A stretch of DNA of 42,136 nt from a virus. Every line of letters begins with the position of its first letter. Position 1 is the stretch's first letter. Both the position numbers and the translations under genes were made by a program. Shown here piece by piece: positions 25,740 to 34,280 of this stretch. Location: the IMG/VR virus record IMGVR_UViG_3300028548_000895, positions 1 through 42,136 of that record; one strand, written 5' to 3'. The notes below the pieces were generated by a model. That model was not told the DNA's origin. It made no database searches and was given only the letters and a program-made list of their open reading frames with translations.

Positions 25740-26323
25740 AAACTTTCGCTAAAAATGTATTTAAAGGAGAGGACCCTCACATTATTGGGTGGGATCGACC
25801 TACTGTACGCGAGTTTTGTAAAAAACGAGTACAAGGTAGGCCGACAAAAGGATACGGTATTGCGGAGTTTAATTACGCAGGAAAGTTATACAATCCTGAG
25901 CCGTGGACACCCTCAGTAGAGTACATTAAAAATAAGGCAGAGGAGTGGGCTTCAAAACTACTGGATCGCCCTATCGAGTTTACTTTTTGCTTGTGTGGCT
26001 TATATGGAACAGGGGACGTGGCTATCCCTCACCACTCAGACACAGTACCCACCTTAGACGATATTGTTTTAGGCATTTCGTTTGGGGGAACTAGGTTATT
26101 AGAGTGGAATGAGTATGGCAGGGAGATTAAAGAAGAAAGTAACACCAGTGAGACACTAGATTTCATAACCAAGTGGACCCCTGTTACTCGGAAGTATCTA
26201 TTAGAAGATGGTGACGTCTATATGTTCGATGGTCGTTCTCAGATGACAAGCACTCACTCGATTCCTTCGATAGAGTTTGGAGCAAAAAGACGCGTCAGCC
26301 TAACTTTCCGGACTGGGCTATGA
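25736..26323 (+). CDS. AlkB-like 2-oxoglutarate/Fe(II) dioxygenase
   Basis: The 195-residue enzyme of the AlkB family reverses N-alkyl damage in DNA or RNA by oxidative demethylation. Iron ligands are H100 and D102 (PHHSDTVP) and H174 (STHSIPS); the 2-oxoglutarate-binding arginine is in RRVSLTFR (R186, R192), close to the RxNLTFR motif of E. coli AlkB. It is embedded between primase and UvrD-like helicase with 4-base overlaps on both sides, so it is made with the replication machinery. The substrate could be damaged phage DNA or a deliberately modified base. Confidence 0.85.
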   Translation: MKTFAKNVFKGEDPHIIGWDRPTVREFCKKRVQGRPTKGYGIAEFNYAGKLYNPEPWTPSVEYIKNKAEEWASKLLDRPIEFTFCLCGLYGTGDVAIPHHSDTVPTLDDIVLGISFGGTRLLEWNEYGREIKEESNTSETLDFITKWTPVTRKYLLEDGDVYMFDGRSQMTSTHSIPSIEFGAKRRVSLTFRTGL

Positions 26324-27816
26324 CTCTTCCAGCGCACACCCAAGTTATTCTTGGACCCCCTGGAACAGGAAAAACCACTACGCTACTGAGCCTTATCGAA
26401 GACGAATTAGAGAAAGGAACACAGCCAGAAAACATCGGGTTTTTTACTTTCACGAAGAAAGCGGTAACAGAAGGCAAACAAAGAGCTGTAGCTAAATTCA
26501 ATATAAGCGATAGAGATTTACCTTTCTTTAGGACTCTTCATTCATTAGCCTTCCGACAGCTTGGTTTAACGAGAGAAAGTGTGGTTAGCCATACGGACAT
26601 AAAAGATCTTAATGAAAAAATGAATTTAAGATTAACAGGTAGAACTACCTCGGATGAGGGGCATATCTTCGGTATGACGCATGATGATCGGTTAGCCTTT
26701 ATCGAGAACTTAGCTAGGGTTCGCAACATCCCATTAAAAGATCAGTGGCATGAGGTAGAGGACGCTGTTGGTTGGTTTGAGTTAGAGCGATTTGCTAGAG
26801 GGTTAGAGCTGTTTAAGAAAGACAGACTGTTAGTAGACTACACTGATATGTTACATAAGTTTTTAGTGGAGGGCACTGTTCCTGAGTTAGACGTTATGTT
26901 TGTTGACGAGGCACAAGACCTTTCGCCTTTGCAGTGGGCGGTGGTTCGTAAGGTTGCTGAAAAAGCAAAGAAGATTTATGTGGCGGGTGACGATGATCAG
27001 GCTATCTATAAATGGGCAGGAGCTGATGTAGATTATCTTATAAACAATTCTAAGAATTCTATGATCTTAAAACAGTCCTACCGTGTGCCTTCTGCCGTCC
27101 ATGTCTTAGCCAAACAGTGTATAGGACAGGTTCAATCTAGAATCCACAAAGAGTGGACGCCTCGAAAAGAAGAGGGGTTGGTTCGGTGGGAACCTAATAT
27201 AGAATTAATTGACATGGAGAAAGGAGACTGGTTGGTGCTGGCTCGAACTAACTATCTACTAGAGGACGTAGACGAATACTGTAGAAACGAAGGATGGTTT
27301 TTCGAAGTAAAAGGTCGACCGAGTATCTCAGAAGCCAAGGTGAGGGCTGTTATTTTTTGGGAGAGGCTAGGCAAGGGCGATTCAATCAGCCTAACCGAGT
27401 GTGCGAATATACTCAAGTTTATCAAAGTTGAGAAACCTAAGAAACTAGACATGTTAGATTCAAACGCTACGTTACAGTATCAAGACATGAAAAGCCATTT
27501 CCCTGAGTTACCCGACGGACGATGGTATGACGTTTTCACCTTGTTAAACCCCAGTGATATTAGCTACATAAGAGCCATGTTACGTAGAGGGGAGAAGATA
27601 ACTAAGCAACCTCGAATACGGTTGTCGACTATTCATGCCGCTAAAGGCGGTGAAGCTACAAACGTAGTGTTACTGACCGATATAACTACACGAGTTTATA
27701 AAAATTATCAGCAAAATCCTGATGACGAGAACAGAGTATTTTATGTAGCGATAACCCGAACTAAGGAGAATCTATTTTTAATTGAGCCTAAAACGCCTCG
27801 CCACTACCAGATATAA
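26320..27816 (+). CDS. UvrD/PcrA-type superfamily 1 DNA helicase
   Basis: The 498-residue helicase has motif I LGPPGTGKTTT (K18), motif Ia FFTFTKKAV, motif II VDEAQD (D196, E197), motif III DDDQAIYKWAGA, motif IV SYRVP, motif V STIHAAKGGEATNVVLL and motif VI VAITRTKENLFL. All motifs expected for an active 3'-5' UvrD/Rep-type enzyme are present. It is shorter than UvrD (about 720 residues), as usual for phage versions with reduced insert domains. It would serve as replicative or repair helicase. The operon ends here; the next promoter begins 7 bases downstream. Confidence 0.9.
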   Translation: MTLPAHTQVILGPPGTGKTTTLLSLIEDELEKGTQPENIGFFTFTKKAVTEGKQRAVAKFNISDRDLPFFRTLHSLAFRQLGLTRESVVSHTDIKDLNEKMNLRLTGRTTSDEGHIFGMTHDDRLAFIENLARVRNIPLKDQWHEVEDAVGWFELERFARGLELFKKDRLLVDYTDMLHKFLVEGTVPELDVMFVDEAQDLSPLQWAVVRKVAEKAKKIYVAGDDDQAIYKWAGADVDYLINNSKNSMILKQSYRVPSAVHVLAKQCIGQVQSRIHKEWTPRKEEGLVRWEPNIELIDMEKGDWLVLARTNYLLEDVDEYCRNEGWFFEVKGRPSISEAKVRAVIFWERLGKGDSISLTECANILKFIKVEKPKKLDMLDSNATLQYQDMKSHFPELPDGRWYDVFTLLNPSDISYIRAMLRRGEKITKQPRIRLSTIHAAKGGEATNVVLLTDITTRVYKNYQQNPDDENRVFYVAITRTKENLFLIEPKTPRHYQI

Positions 27817-27821
27817 AAGTT

Positions 27822-27852
27822 CTTTACTTTGTACTAAAAAGTAAAGTATATT
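27822..27852 (+). promoter_or_regulatory. promoter overlapped by a 9-bp inverted repeat
   Basis: TTTACT (27823-27828), 18 bases, TATATT (27847-27852). The arms CTTTACTTT (27822-27830) and AAAGTAAAG (27838-27846) form a perfect dyad with a 7-base centre, covering the -35 and spacer. It precedes the operon starting at 27890, which has a strong AGAAAGGAG ribosome site. Confidence 0.6.
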
Positions 27853-27889
27853 AAAACCTTAATTAACGCTTAACCAGAAAGGAGAATGT

Positions 27890-28390
27890 ATGAATATATT
27901 TTATTTCAGCGAAGACCCTGTAGAAGCCGCTAAAGCGCAACCCGATAAGATGTTGGTCAAAATGCCTTTAGAAACGGCACAGATGTTGTGTACCGCTCAC
28001 CGCTTACTTGATGGAGATGAATATGCAGACGTTGCTGGTTTATATAAGAAAGCCTATATGAATCATCCATGTACTCTCTGGGCTAGAGAATGCAGTGGCA
28101 ACTACGCTTGGCTTTATCGACATTTCTTAGCATTAGGTGATGAATACACTTACCGCTATAAACGAATTCATGCCAGTATTGGGAAATTAACTGAAGCCTT
28201 ATACGACATGCCTAAGAACATTCCAATAGGCTATAGAACAGAAGTGGCACAAGCAATGCCGGAAGAGTACAGAAACGAGGACTCTATTCTCGCTTATCGT
28301 AATTATGTTATTAATGAAAAAGGTTACGCTAAATGGGAAAAAGGTCGAACTAAACCAACTTGGTGGGAGATAGGCAGATGTCATCTATAA
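27890..28390 (+). CDS. pyrimidine-dimer-glycosylase-like protein (Pyr_excise family)
   Basis: The 166-residue protein matches the pattern of the phage/bacterial Pyr_excise family: KMPLETAQMLCTAHRLL near the N-terminus, then NHPCTLWARECSGNYAWL and LGDEYTYRYKRIHAS. Members are annotated as pyrimidine dimer DNA glycosylases by distant similarity to T4 endonuclease V. Activity in phage versions is, to my knowledge, not well tested. It leads an operon of base-modification and nucleotide genes, so it might also act on modified bases. It overlaps the methyltransferase by 13 bases. Confidence 0.65.
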   Translation: MNIFYFSEDPVEAAKAQPDKMLVKMPLETAQMLCTAHRLLDGDEYADVAGLYKKAYMNHPCTLWARECSGNYAWLYRHFLALGDEYTYRYKRIHASIGKLTEALYDMPKNIPIGYRTEVAQAMPEEYRNEDSILAYRNYVINEKGYAKWEKGRTKPTWWEIGRCHL

Positions 28391-29298
28391 GAAAAAAGTT
28401 AACAGTTAACGAAAACGACAGCAAAAATACTCGAATGGATCTTGCTTCGGCAGGAGTTTTAGCAAACTGGAGACCTGACGAACTCGCCCATATGAGCCGA
28501 TTCGATAAAATCTCCTCTTTATGCATCAGTGAGGCTAAAAACTTAGACCGACCCTTAGACACTTTTGAAATGGGTTGCGGAGAGTGTTGGGCACTTAGAA
28601 ATTTATACAAGGCTTATGTGGTCAAGAAGACTGATATTATTCGCTCGTATTATGGAACAGATATAGATCCTGCGTGTGAAGCAGAGAACCCTTACTGGTC
28701 TAACGGTGGCGAGCCTTTAGTGAACTCTACTTGGTTTAAAAACTTTAATGGCACACTCAAAATAGTCGATGTAACTGTTCCTCAGTTTGATGAACACGGG
28801 AAAAAGCTTAATATCTTTCATGAGCTAGAGGATGAGAGTATAGACTTCTTTTGGTCCACCGAAGTTATTGAACACATGAATAGAGAGTTTGTTGGTCCGT
28901 GGTTAGACGATGCGGCTAGAGCAATGAGACCTAATGCATTAGCGTATATCTCTACTCCTAATCATGACGGTTCTAACGACAAACTACCTGAAGACCATAT
29001 TTACGAGTGGGGCTTCCAAGAACTTAAAGAAGAGTTAGAAAGAAACTTCATTATAGAAGATGTTACAGGAACTTTTATACAGCTACCTAATCTTCGTAAG
29101 GCTATGAAAGAACAAGTAGAGCCTTCTGTTGATGGAATACCTCTACACAGTAGTGTGAGAAAATACCCCCGAGCATGGTCGCCCGAACAGTTAGAGATGC
29201 TTGAAAGTAGGTTTGGTCGACAGTTCTTACGTGTAGCCGCCGCCGCCCCGTATCCAGAATACGCCAACAACTGTGCATGGGTATTAAGGAAAAAATAA
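28378..29298 (+). CDS. SAM-dependent methyltransferase
   Basis: The 306-residue protein starts at ATG 28378 (an upstream TTG at 28360 is less likely). Rossmann-type motifs are FEMGCGECWALRNLY (motif I, glycine loop), YYGTDIDPA (acidic end of strand 2) and DFFWSTEVIEHM (motif IV region, as in class I enzymes related to UbiE/Methyltransf_11). It lacks the DPPY or PC motifs of known DNA amino- and C5-methyltransferases, so the substrate is open: a small molecule, nucleotide, protein or hypermodified base. It is coupled to the HMUDK_hel-like gene by TAATG. Confidence 0.75.
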   Translation: MSSIRKKLTVNENDSKNTRMDLASAGVLANWRPDELAHMSRFDKISSLCISEAKNLDRPLDTFEMGCGECWALRNLYKAYVVKKTDIIRSYYGTDIDPACEAENPYWSNGGEPLVNSTWFKNFNGTLKIVDVTVPQFDEHGKKLNIFHELEDESIDFFWSTEVIEHMNREFVGPWLDDAARAMRPNALAYISTPNHDGSNDKLPEDHIYEWGFQELKEELERNFIIEDVTGTFIQLPNLRKAMKEQVEPSVDGIPLHSSVRKYPRAWSPEQLEMLESRFGRQFLRVAAAAPYPEYANNCAWVLRKK

Positions 29299-30221
29299 TG
29301 ACTACGTTTATCCGAGCAGAACTCGATCGATATTGCTACTGGCAGGAAGAGCGAGAAAAGATTCGATTTAAAAAAGAAATCTTAGGAGAGAAAGCCCCGT
29401 GGACGGAGGATCCTATACTACAGAACTTTAAGTTTTGCCAAGTTTATCGGGAAGATGATAGAACGACTCGGTGGTTTGCTAAACATATCAGAACACCCTT
29501 AAAAAACGATCCAGCAGTGCTTATGGCAACGGTTATTTTCCGATGGTTTAATCTAATAGAGACCGGAAGAACGTTGGTGGAACACGACCTCTTATTAAAT
29601 TGGGATAGATTAAAAGCGATTGAAGAGATCACTAAACAACCTAAATGGGTGACTGGGGCTTATATTGTCAAGACACCCAACGGTATGAATAAAGTCACAG
29701 GTGTTGCCGAATGTATTTCTCATATGTGGAAAGATCGAAATCACCTCACCGACACACTAGAAGAAGCTAGAAATAATAAAGAATCCTCATTGGAGAAAAC
29801 ATGGTGTATTCTTAGAGATTACCCCTACATGGGTCCATTCATGGCCTACGAGGTAGTGACTGATTTACGATGGACGTATTTTTTAGAAAACGCAGATGAT
29901 CGATTAACGTGGGGCAATGCTGGACCAGGAGCCATGCGAGGACTCAACCGTTTGACAGGAAGAGACTTATCCTTTTCAAAACGAAGTCACAACTGGAATG
30001 ATGAGATGAATGAACTGTATAGTGCGGTCTCAGGGAGATTGTGGTTTAAGCGTAAAGACCTACCTTATGAAATGCGGGAGATAGAAGGAGGGCTTTGCGA
30101 GTTCGATAAGTACTCTCGAATGGTAAAAGAAGAAGGCAGAACACGGTCTATTTATAAACATAACGATCTTCCTATGATTGAAGATCTAGTAGAAGGAGAA
30201 AGTAAGTATGGGAAAACTTAA
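29298..30221 (+). CDS. HMUDK_hel / alpha-glutamyl-putrescinyl thymine pyrophosphorylase-like protein
   Basis: The 307-residue helical protein begins at ATG 29298, in the stop of the methyltransferase; an earlier in-frame start at 29277 is less likely. The pattern RWFAKHIRTPLKNDPAVL, FRWFNLIETGRTL, PYMGPFMAYEVVTDLRW and LTWGNAGPGAMRGLNRLTG is that of the helical domain found in phage 5-hydroxymethyl-dU DNA kinases and thymine pyrophosphorylases. Those enzymes decorate hydroxymethyluracil in phage DNA. No P-loop is present, so this copy is the transferase-like or helical part without kinase. The thymidylate-synthase-family gene nearby supports a base-modification role. Confidence 0.7.
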   Translation: MTTFIRAELDRYCYWQEEREKIRFKKEILGEKAPWTEDPILQNFKFCQVYREDDRTTRWFAKHIRTPLKNDPAVLMATVIFRWFNLIETGRTLVEHDLLLNWDRLKAIEEITKQPKWVTGAYIVKTPNGMNKVTGVAECISHMWKDRNHLTDTLEEARNNKESSLEKTWCILRDYPYMGPFMAYEVVTDLRWTYFLENADDRLTWGNAGPGAMRGLNRLTGRDLSFSKRSHNWNDEMNELYSAVSGRLWFKRKDLPYEMREIEGGLCEFDKYSRMVKEEGRTRSIYKHNDLPMIEDLVEGESKYGKT

Positions 30222-30429
30222 TGAATATTCAATAGAACTTTTAGAGGAGTGGGGAGACTCTGTAGACATACACTACACACAGTTTCTTGAGGTGGCTTTC
30301 TTTCTAAAAGTCCCTGCAACACACAAAATGGCGGTAGCTTTTGTAAGACGTAAACTTCCAGGACTTGGCGAGAATGAAATAAGCTATCTTATCGGTGCAA
30401 TCATAGACGGATACCACGAAACCTTATGA
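30208..30429 (+). CDS. small hypothetical protein
   Basis: The 73-residue, mostly helical protein (LNEYSIELLEEWGDSV, then HKMAVAFVRRKLPGLGENEI) has a GAAGGAG ribosome site inside the end of the previous gene. It overlaps the hydroxymethylase start by 4 bases. No family is recognised. Tight coupling on both sides suggests a helper of the base-modification or nucleotide genes. Confidence 0.55.
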   Translation: MGKLNEYSIELLEEWGDSVDIHYTQFLEVAFFLKVPATHKMAVAFVRRKLPGLGENEISYLIGAIIDGYHETL

Positions 30430-31499
30430 AAGTAATTAACGCAAGAAATGTAAACGATGCTCTACTTTTAGGAATAGATTTATTTAACGGTGCTGTTAAC
30501 TATAGAGTACAACAGACGCGTAACGGTACGACTTACGAGGCATTAGATCCCGTAACAACTGTTTATAATAATCCGTGTGAGCGCGTATGTTTAATTCCAC
30601 AAAGAGACGCTAACCCTTTCTTTCATCTCATAGAAAGTCTTTGGATGTTAGACGGTCGTAAGGATTTAAAACCTTTAACGTATTTTGTTAAAACCATGGG
30701 AGATTTTTCTGACGATGGTGAAACTTTGTGGGGGGCTTACGGTTGGCGGTGGAAAAGCTATTTCGGCAGGGACCAACTACCTCTCATTATAAATATGCTG
30801 AAAAAAGATCCTAACGATCGTAGAGCTGTTCTACAGATGTGGGATGCTAAATATGATTTAAATAGGTATGGCAAAGACGTTCCCTGTAACACTAATATCT
30901 ATTTTAAGGTGCGCGAGGGCAAACTGAATATGACCGTATGTAATCGGTCTAATGATATGCTGTGGGGAGCCTATGGTGCTAACGTGGTTCATATGTCAGT
31001 ATTGCAAGAATATATGGCATCGGCTATCGGTGTTCGTGTTGGCGTATACCGACAGGTTAGTGATAGTTTTCATGTCTACACGGAGTTTCCTGTTTGGGAT
31101 AAGGTTAAGGATCTAAGCATAGACCCACACACTTTCAGCGAACTAAAGAATCCTTACGACACTTTAGAGGACTACACGCCCACCCCTTTGTTTACACAAC
31201 CTCATATGTTACCGCAAGAGTTACAACAATTCTTTGAGATATTAAAGCAACCTAAGGATTTCAAATGGTTTACAAATGGTGGTGATTGCGGAAGCGGCTG
31301 GACTAACCCTGTGTTTAAAGATATTGCCGTACCGATGATGATAGTTTACGCCTGTTATAAAGCAAATAATTTTCACGATGCATATGAAATGCTTCATTTT
31401 ATTACAGCATTAGATTGGAGAGCGGCTTGTCTCGCTTGGCTTCAGAAGAGAGAACAGTCACATATCACTAAAACTAAAGAAGGAAAAGCGCATGAGTAA
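30426..31499 (+). CDS. thymidylate synthase family protein, probable dUMP hydroxymethylase
   Basis: The 357-residue enzyme would transfer a one-carbon unit from methylene-tetrahydrofolate to a pyrimidine nucleotide. Catalytic C154 lies in DVPCNTN and the NRSNDMLWGAYGANVVHMS stretch is the dUMP/dCMP recognition region. The Asn at 186 corresponds to N177 of E. coli TS (uracil selective); dCMP hydroxymethylases have Asp there. The NRSNDMLWGAYGAN form is closer to phage hydroxymethylases than to classic ThyA, so 5-hydroxymethyl-dUMP is the likely product. The closing part is longer than in ThyA. It follows the HMUDK_hel-like gene, consistent with a modified thymine pathway. Confidence 0.78.
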   Translation: MKVINARNVNDALLLGIDLFNGAVNYRVQQTRNGTTYEALDPVTTVYNNPCERVCLIPQRDANPFFHLIESLWMLDGRKDLKPLTYFVKTMGDFSDDGETLWGAYGWRWKSYFGRDQLPLIINMLKKDPNDRRAVLQMWDAKYDLNRYGKDVPCNTNIYFKVREGKLNMTVCNRSNDMLWGAYGANVVHMSVLQEYMASAIGVRVGVYRQVSDSFHVYTEFPVWDKVKDLSIDPHTFSELKNPYDTLEDYTPTPLFTQPHMLPQELQQFFEILKQPKDFKWFTNGGDCGSGWTNPVFKDIAVPMMIVYACYKANNFHDAYEMLHFITALDWRAACLAWLQKREQSHITKTKEGKAHE

Positions 31500-31821
31500 A
31501 TGGGAAAACATGAAAAAAGCCGCACAAGGTGACTTAGAGGCTCTTAAAAAAGCTGAAACGTCATACGGTGACTCTTGGAAACGTCGCGGAGGTGTGGGTG
31601 CTTTTATGATGTTAGCACGTAAGTTCGACCGAGTTGAGCATCAAGCCCAGAAGTGTGGGTGGGATGTTTTTGAAGCAGGAAAAACTTATGTAGGAGAGGA
31701 AGGTCTACTCGATGATATTAGAGATTTGCGTAGATATTTATTATTAACCGAAGAACATATCACAGCGAACAACTACGTTGTAGAAGAAGCTGATGATACA
31801 CACACTGATGAGGAGAGTTAG
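31492..31821 (+). CDS. conserved phage protein, possibly nucleotide-modification-associated (DUF1599/Nmad1-like)
   Basis: The 109 residues show SYGDSWKRRGGVGAFMMLAR, KFDRVEHQ and LLDDIRDLRRYLLL. The Y-G-x-S-W start, conserved K-F-x-R and D-D-x-x-D-L helix recall all-alpha NTP-pyrophosphohydrolase-like or Nmad1 proteins of phages. It might clear an unwanted nucleotide or assist base modification; this is a weak inference from pattern and position after the hydroxymethylase. It overlaps the upstream gene by 8 bases. Confidence 0.5.
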   Translation: MSKWENMKKAAQGDLEALKKAETSYGDSWKRRGGVGAFMMLARKFDRVEHQAQKCGWDVFEAGKTYVGEEGLLDDIRDLRRYLLLTEEHITANNYVVEEADDTHTDEES

Positions 31822-31822
31822 C

Positions 31823-32080
31823 ATGAAGTGGTTTTCAGATATGATTAAATTTTTTACAACACCTGAAGTAGACGAGGTCGCAAAAGCTAAAGCGATTGCA
31901 AAAGCAATAAAAGAAGGGACAGTTATTTTACAACCGTTACCCAAACGTGTTCGAGCACGAACTGTAAAAGGCACATATATAGGCGATGACAAATCTACAC
32001 CCGATGTCAATGAAGCATGGAAAGGAGGCAAAGCGCCGAAACCTAAGTCTAAAGTTGTAAAGATTAAGAAAAAGAAATGA
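31823..32080 (+). CDS. small basic hypothetical protein
   Basis: The 85-residue protein starts at ATG 31823 with AGGAGAG 6 bases before; an earlier in-frame start lies inside the previous gene. The N-terminus is amphipathic (MKWFSDMIKFFTTPEV), the middle helical (AKAKAIAKAIKEG) and the C-terminus Lys-rich (PKSKVVKIKKKK). It overlaps the DNA polymerase start by 4 bases, so it may be a polymerase-linked accessory protein. No family is recognised. Confidence 0.5.
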   Translation: MKWFSDMIKFFTTPEVDEVAKAKAIAKAIKEGTVILQPLPKRVRARTVKGTYIGDDKSTPDVNEAWKGGKAPKPKSKVVKIKKKK

Positions 32081-33945
32081 TCTTACAAAATTCTTTGTTT
32101 CCGCCTCCGAGCGATTGGACTGTACCTGATTTCTTTCCTCAATTTTCTGAGACAGAAACAGTTGCTATCGATTTAGAAACCTACGATCCCTTACTTTTAA
32201 CCTGTGGTCCAGGATGGGCTACAGGTCGCGGTCATGTAGTAGGTATCGGGGTGGCGACAAAAGATTGGGAAGGTTATTTTCCTATTCGTCACGAAGGTGG
32301 CGGTAATCTAGATGAAGAGATTGTTTTACGATGGCTAACTAATCTACTCAAATCCACAAAGCGAGAAGTAGTGTTTCATAATGCACTCTACGATGTTGGT
32401 TGGTTAAGAAGAGAAGGCGTTATTGTAAAAGGTAAAATACTCGACACTATTATTGCGGCTCCTTTGCTCAATGAGAACAGGTTTTCTTATTCACTGGATA
32501 ATTTAGGTATTGAGTATTGCGATGAGAGGAAGGATGAGTCTCTCTTGAAAAATGCGGCTCTGGCTTTCGGTATTAATCCGAAGTCAGAGATGTATAAACT
32601 ACACGCTAAATATGTTGGACCTTATGGTCAACAGGATGCTTCCCTAACATTAAAGCTGTGGAGTAAACTGAAAATTGAGATTGCTCAGCAAGGTTTAGAA
32701 AAAATATTTGAGATGGAGTCTAAGTTGATTCCGTTATTGCTCGAGATGCGGTGGAGAGGGGTTAGAGTTGATGAGGAAAAAGCTGAAAGAGTTAGCAAAA
32801 AACTCTCTACCGAAGAACAGAAAATACAAATAGAGATCAAGCGGAAGTACGGCAAAGATGTAAACCTGTGGGCTAATGCCTCCTTGGAAAGTATTTTTGA
32901 AAAGAATAGCATATGGTTCCCACGCACAGCCAAAGGTATGGCTAGTTTCCAAAAGGATTGGTTAGAGGGTCACTCACACGAACTCCCCCAGTTAATAGTC
33001 AGGGCACGGAAACTCAATAAAGCTAGAACTACGTTTATTGATAAGATGATCGGGGACCATGCCTTCAACGGAAGGATACACGCAGAAGCGCACCCTATGC
33101 GTAATGACCGTGGCGGCACCGTTACTGGTCGATTTAGTTACAGCAACCCTAATCTACAACAGGTTCCTGCACGAGACCCCGAGATAGGGAGTTTAATTCG
33201 TTCTCTCTTTATTCCTGAAGAAGGTTGCCAGTGGGGAGTATTTGACTACTCGCAACAAGAACCCAGACTAACCGTTCATTATGCTAACCAGATGAATTTA
33301 ACTGGAGCAAAAGATGCGGTGAAACTGTATACGGAGGAGAATGCAGACTTCCACCAGATCGTTGCGGACATGGCAAATATACCACGTAAACAGGCCAAGA
33401 CTATCAATCTCGGTTTAAGCTATGGAATGGGTAAAGAGAAACTTGTTAAAGAATTAGGAATAGATGATACAGAAGCTGAAAAGCTTTTCCAACAGTACCA
33501 TGCTAAAGTTCCGTTTATTCGCGCTCTACAAGATCAATGCGCAAGAGTGGCAATGGAGCGAGGATATATCAAAACATTTGCAGGAAGGCGATGCCGTTTT
33601 GATCTGTGGGAAAGTAGATATGAAAGAAGTCTACCGTTACCTCTGGAAGAGGCGAAAGATAAATATGGGGATGATCTTAAACGGTCATACACTTACAAAG
33701 CTTTAAATCGTTTAATACAAGGATCTGCGGCTGACATGACAAAGTTAGCAATGATAGGTTTGTGGGAGGAAGGAATAGTTCCTCACCTACAAGTCCACGA
33801 TGAAGTTGATATTTCAATAGAGAGCAAAGAACAAGCAGACACAGTAACAAGAGTAATGGTCAACTGTGTGAAACTTGCTGTTCCTTTATTAGTGGATCAA
33901 GAGTTAGGAACGTCATGGGGCGAAACAAAGGAAATAAAATCATGA
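32077..33945 (+). CDS. family A DNA polymerase with 3'-5' exonuclease domain
   Basis: The 622-residue replicative polymerase carries exonuclease residues D32 and E34 (AIDLETY), D106 (HNALYDVG) and D187 (YGQQDAS), all present. Polymerase motif A is FDYSQQEPRL (D390), motif B RKQAKTINLGLSYG (R437, K441) and motif C QVHDEVD (H574, D575, E576). There is no 5'-3' exonuclease domain and no DnaJ-like insertion as in some marine podoviruses. The position matching E. coli F762 is Leu (L445). It is coupled to the upstream gene by ATGA and to the next gene by ATGA. Confidence 0.94.
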   Translation: MILQNSLFPPPSDWTVPDFFPQFSETETVAIDLETYDPLLLTCGPGWATGRGHVVGIGVATKDWEGYFPIRHEGGGNLDEEIVLRWLTNLLKSTKREVVFHNALYDVGWLRREGVIVKGKILDTIIAAPLLNENRFSYSLDNLGIEYCDERKDESLLKNAALAFGINPKSEMYKLHAKYVGPYGQQDASLTLKLWSKLKIEIAQQGLEKIFEMESKLIPLLLEMRWRGVRVDEEKAERVSKKLSTEEQKIQIEIKRKYGKDVNLWANASLESIFEKNSIWFPRTAKGMASFQKDWLEGHSHELPQLIVRARKLNKARTTFIDKMIGDHAFNGRIHAEAHPMRNDRGGTVTGRFSYSNPNLQQVPARDPEIGSLIRSLFIPEEGCQWGVFDYSQQEPRLTVHYANQMNLTGAKDAVKLYTEENADFHQIVADMANIPRKQAKTINLGLSYGMGKEKLVKELGIDDTEAEKLFQQYHAKVPFIRALQDQCARVAMERGYIKTFAGRRCRFDLWESRYERSLPLPLEEAKDKYGDDLKRSYTYKALNRLIQGSAADMTKLAMIGLWEEGIVPHLQVHDEVDISIESKEQADTVTRVMVNCVKLAVPLLVDQELGTSWGETKEIKS

Positions 33946-34280
33946 AAGGTATCTCACAAGCAAAGGCAGAACAAAATTCGATTAGGTACAGAAAAATGTA
34001 TGATCAATGGAGTAGCTCAAAAACAACACTAGAAGAACTAGGAAAAGAACATGACGTCACGAAACAACGAATGTGGCAAATAATCACACGCTGTAAACTA
34101 GGGAGTGGTGATTATTATTATGGAGTGGCTGTCGCACGTCATAAATGGTCAGAGTTTACCGAACTTTACTCGGACGTGGAACAAACACAAAGAGCGTTTA
34201 ATGAGTGGTTAGGTGAGCGTGAGATTAAATTGACCTCAAATAACCAAAAAGTTGCTCCACACACGGGTTGGGACAGATAA
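33942..34280 (+). CDS. helix-turn-helix DNA-binding protein
   Basis: The protein has 112 residues from ATG 33942 (an upstream start at 33915 would lie inside the polymerase gene). The segment TTLEELGKEHDVTKQRMWQI (about residues 27-46) is a sigma-factor region-4-like or trp-repressor-like helix-turn-helix. It is a candidate transcription regulator for the many phage promoters or operators in this window. It is translated from the polymerase mRNA by ATGA coupling. It is followed by the structured non-coding gap. Confidence 0.6.
   Translation: MKGISQAKAEQNSIRYRKMYDQWSSSKTTLEELGKEHDVTKQRMWQIITRCKLGSGDYYYGVAVARHKWSEFTELYSDVEQTQRAFNEWLGEREIKLTSNNQKVAPHTGWDR

Noticed and set aside
30426-31499. Plain ThyA thymidylate synthase
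   Set aside because: The NRSNDMLWGAYGAN region is closer to phage hydroxymethylases and the neighbours are base-modification genes; ThyA activity remains possible.
33464-33706. 80-residue frame inside the DNA polymerase gene
   Set aside because: It lies wholly within conserved polymerase motifs in another frame.
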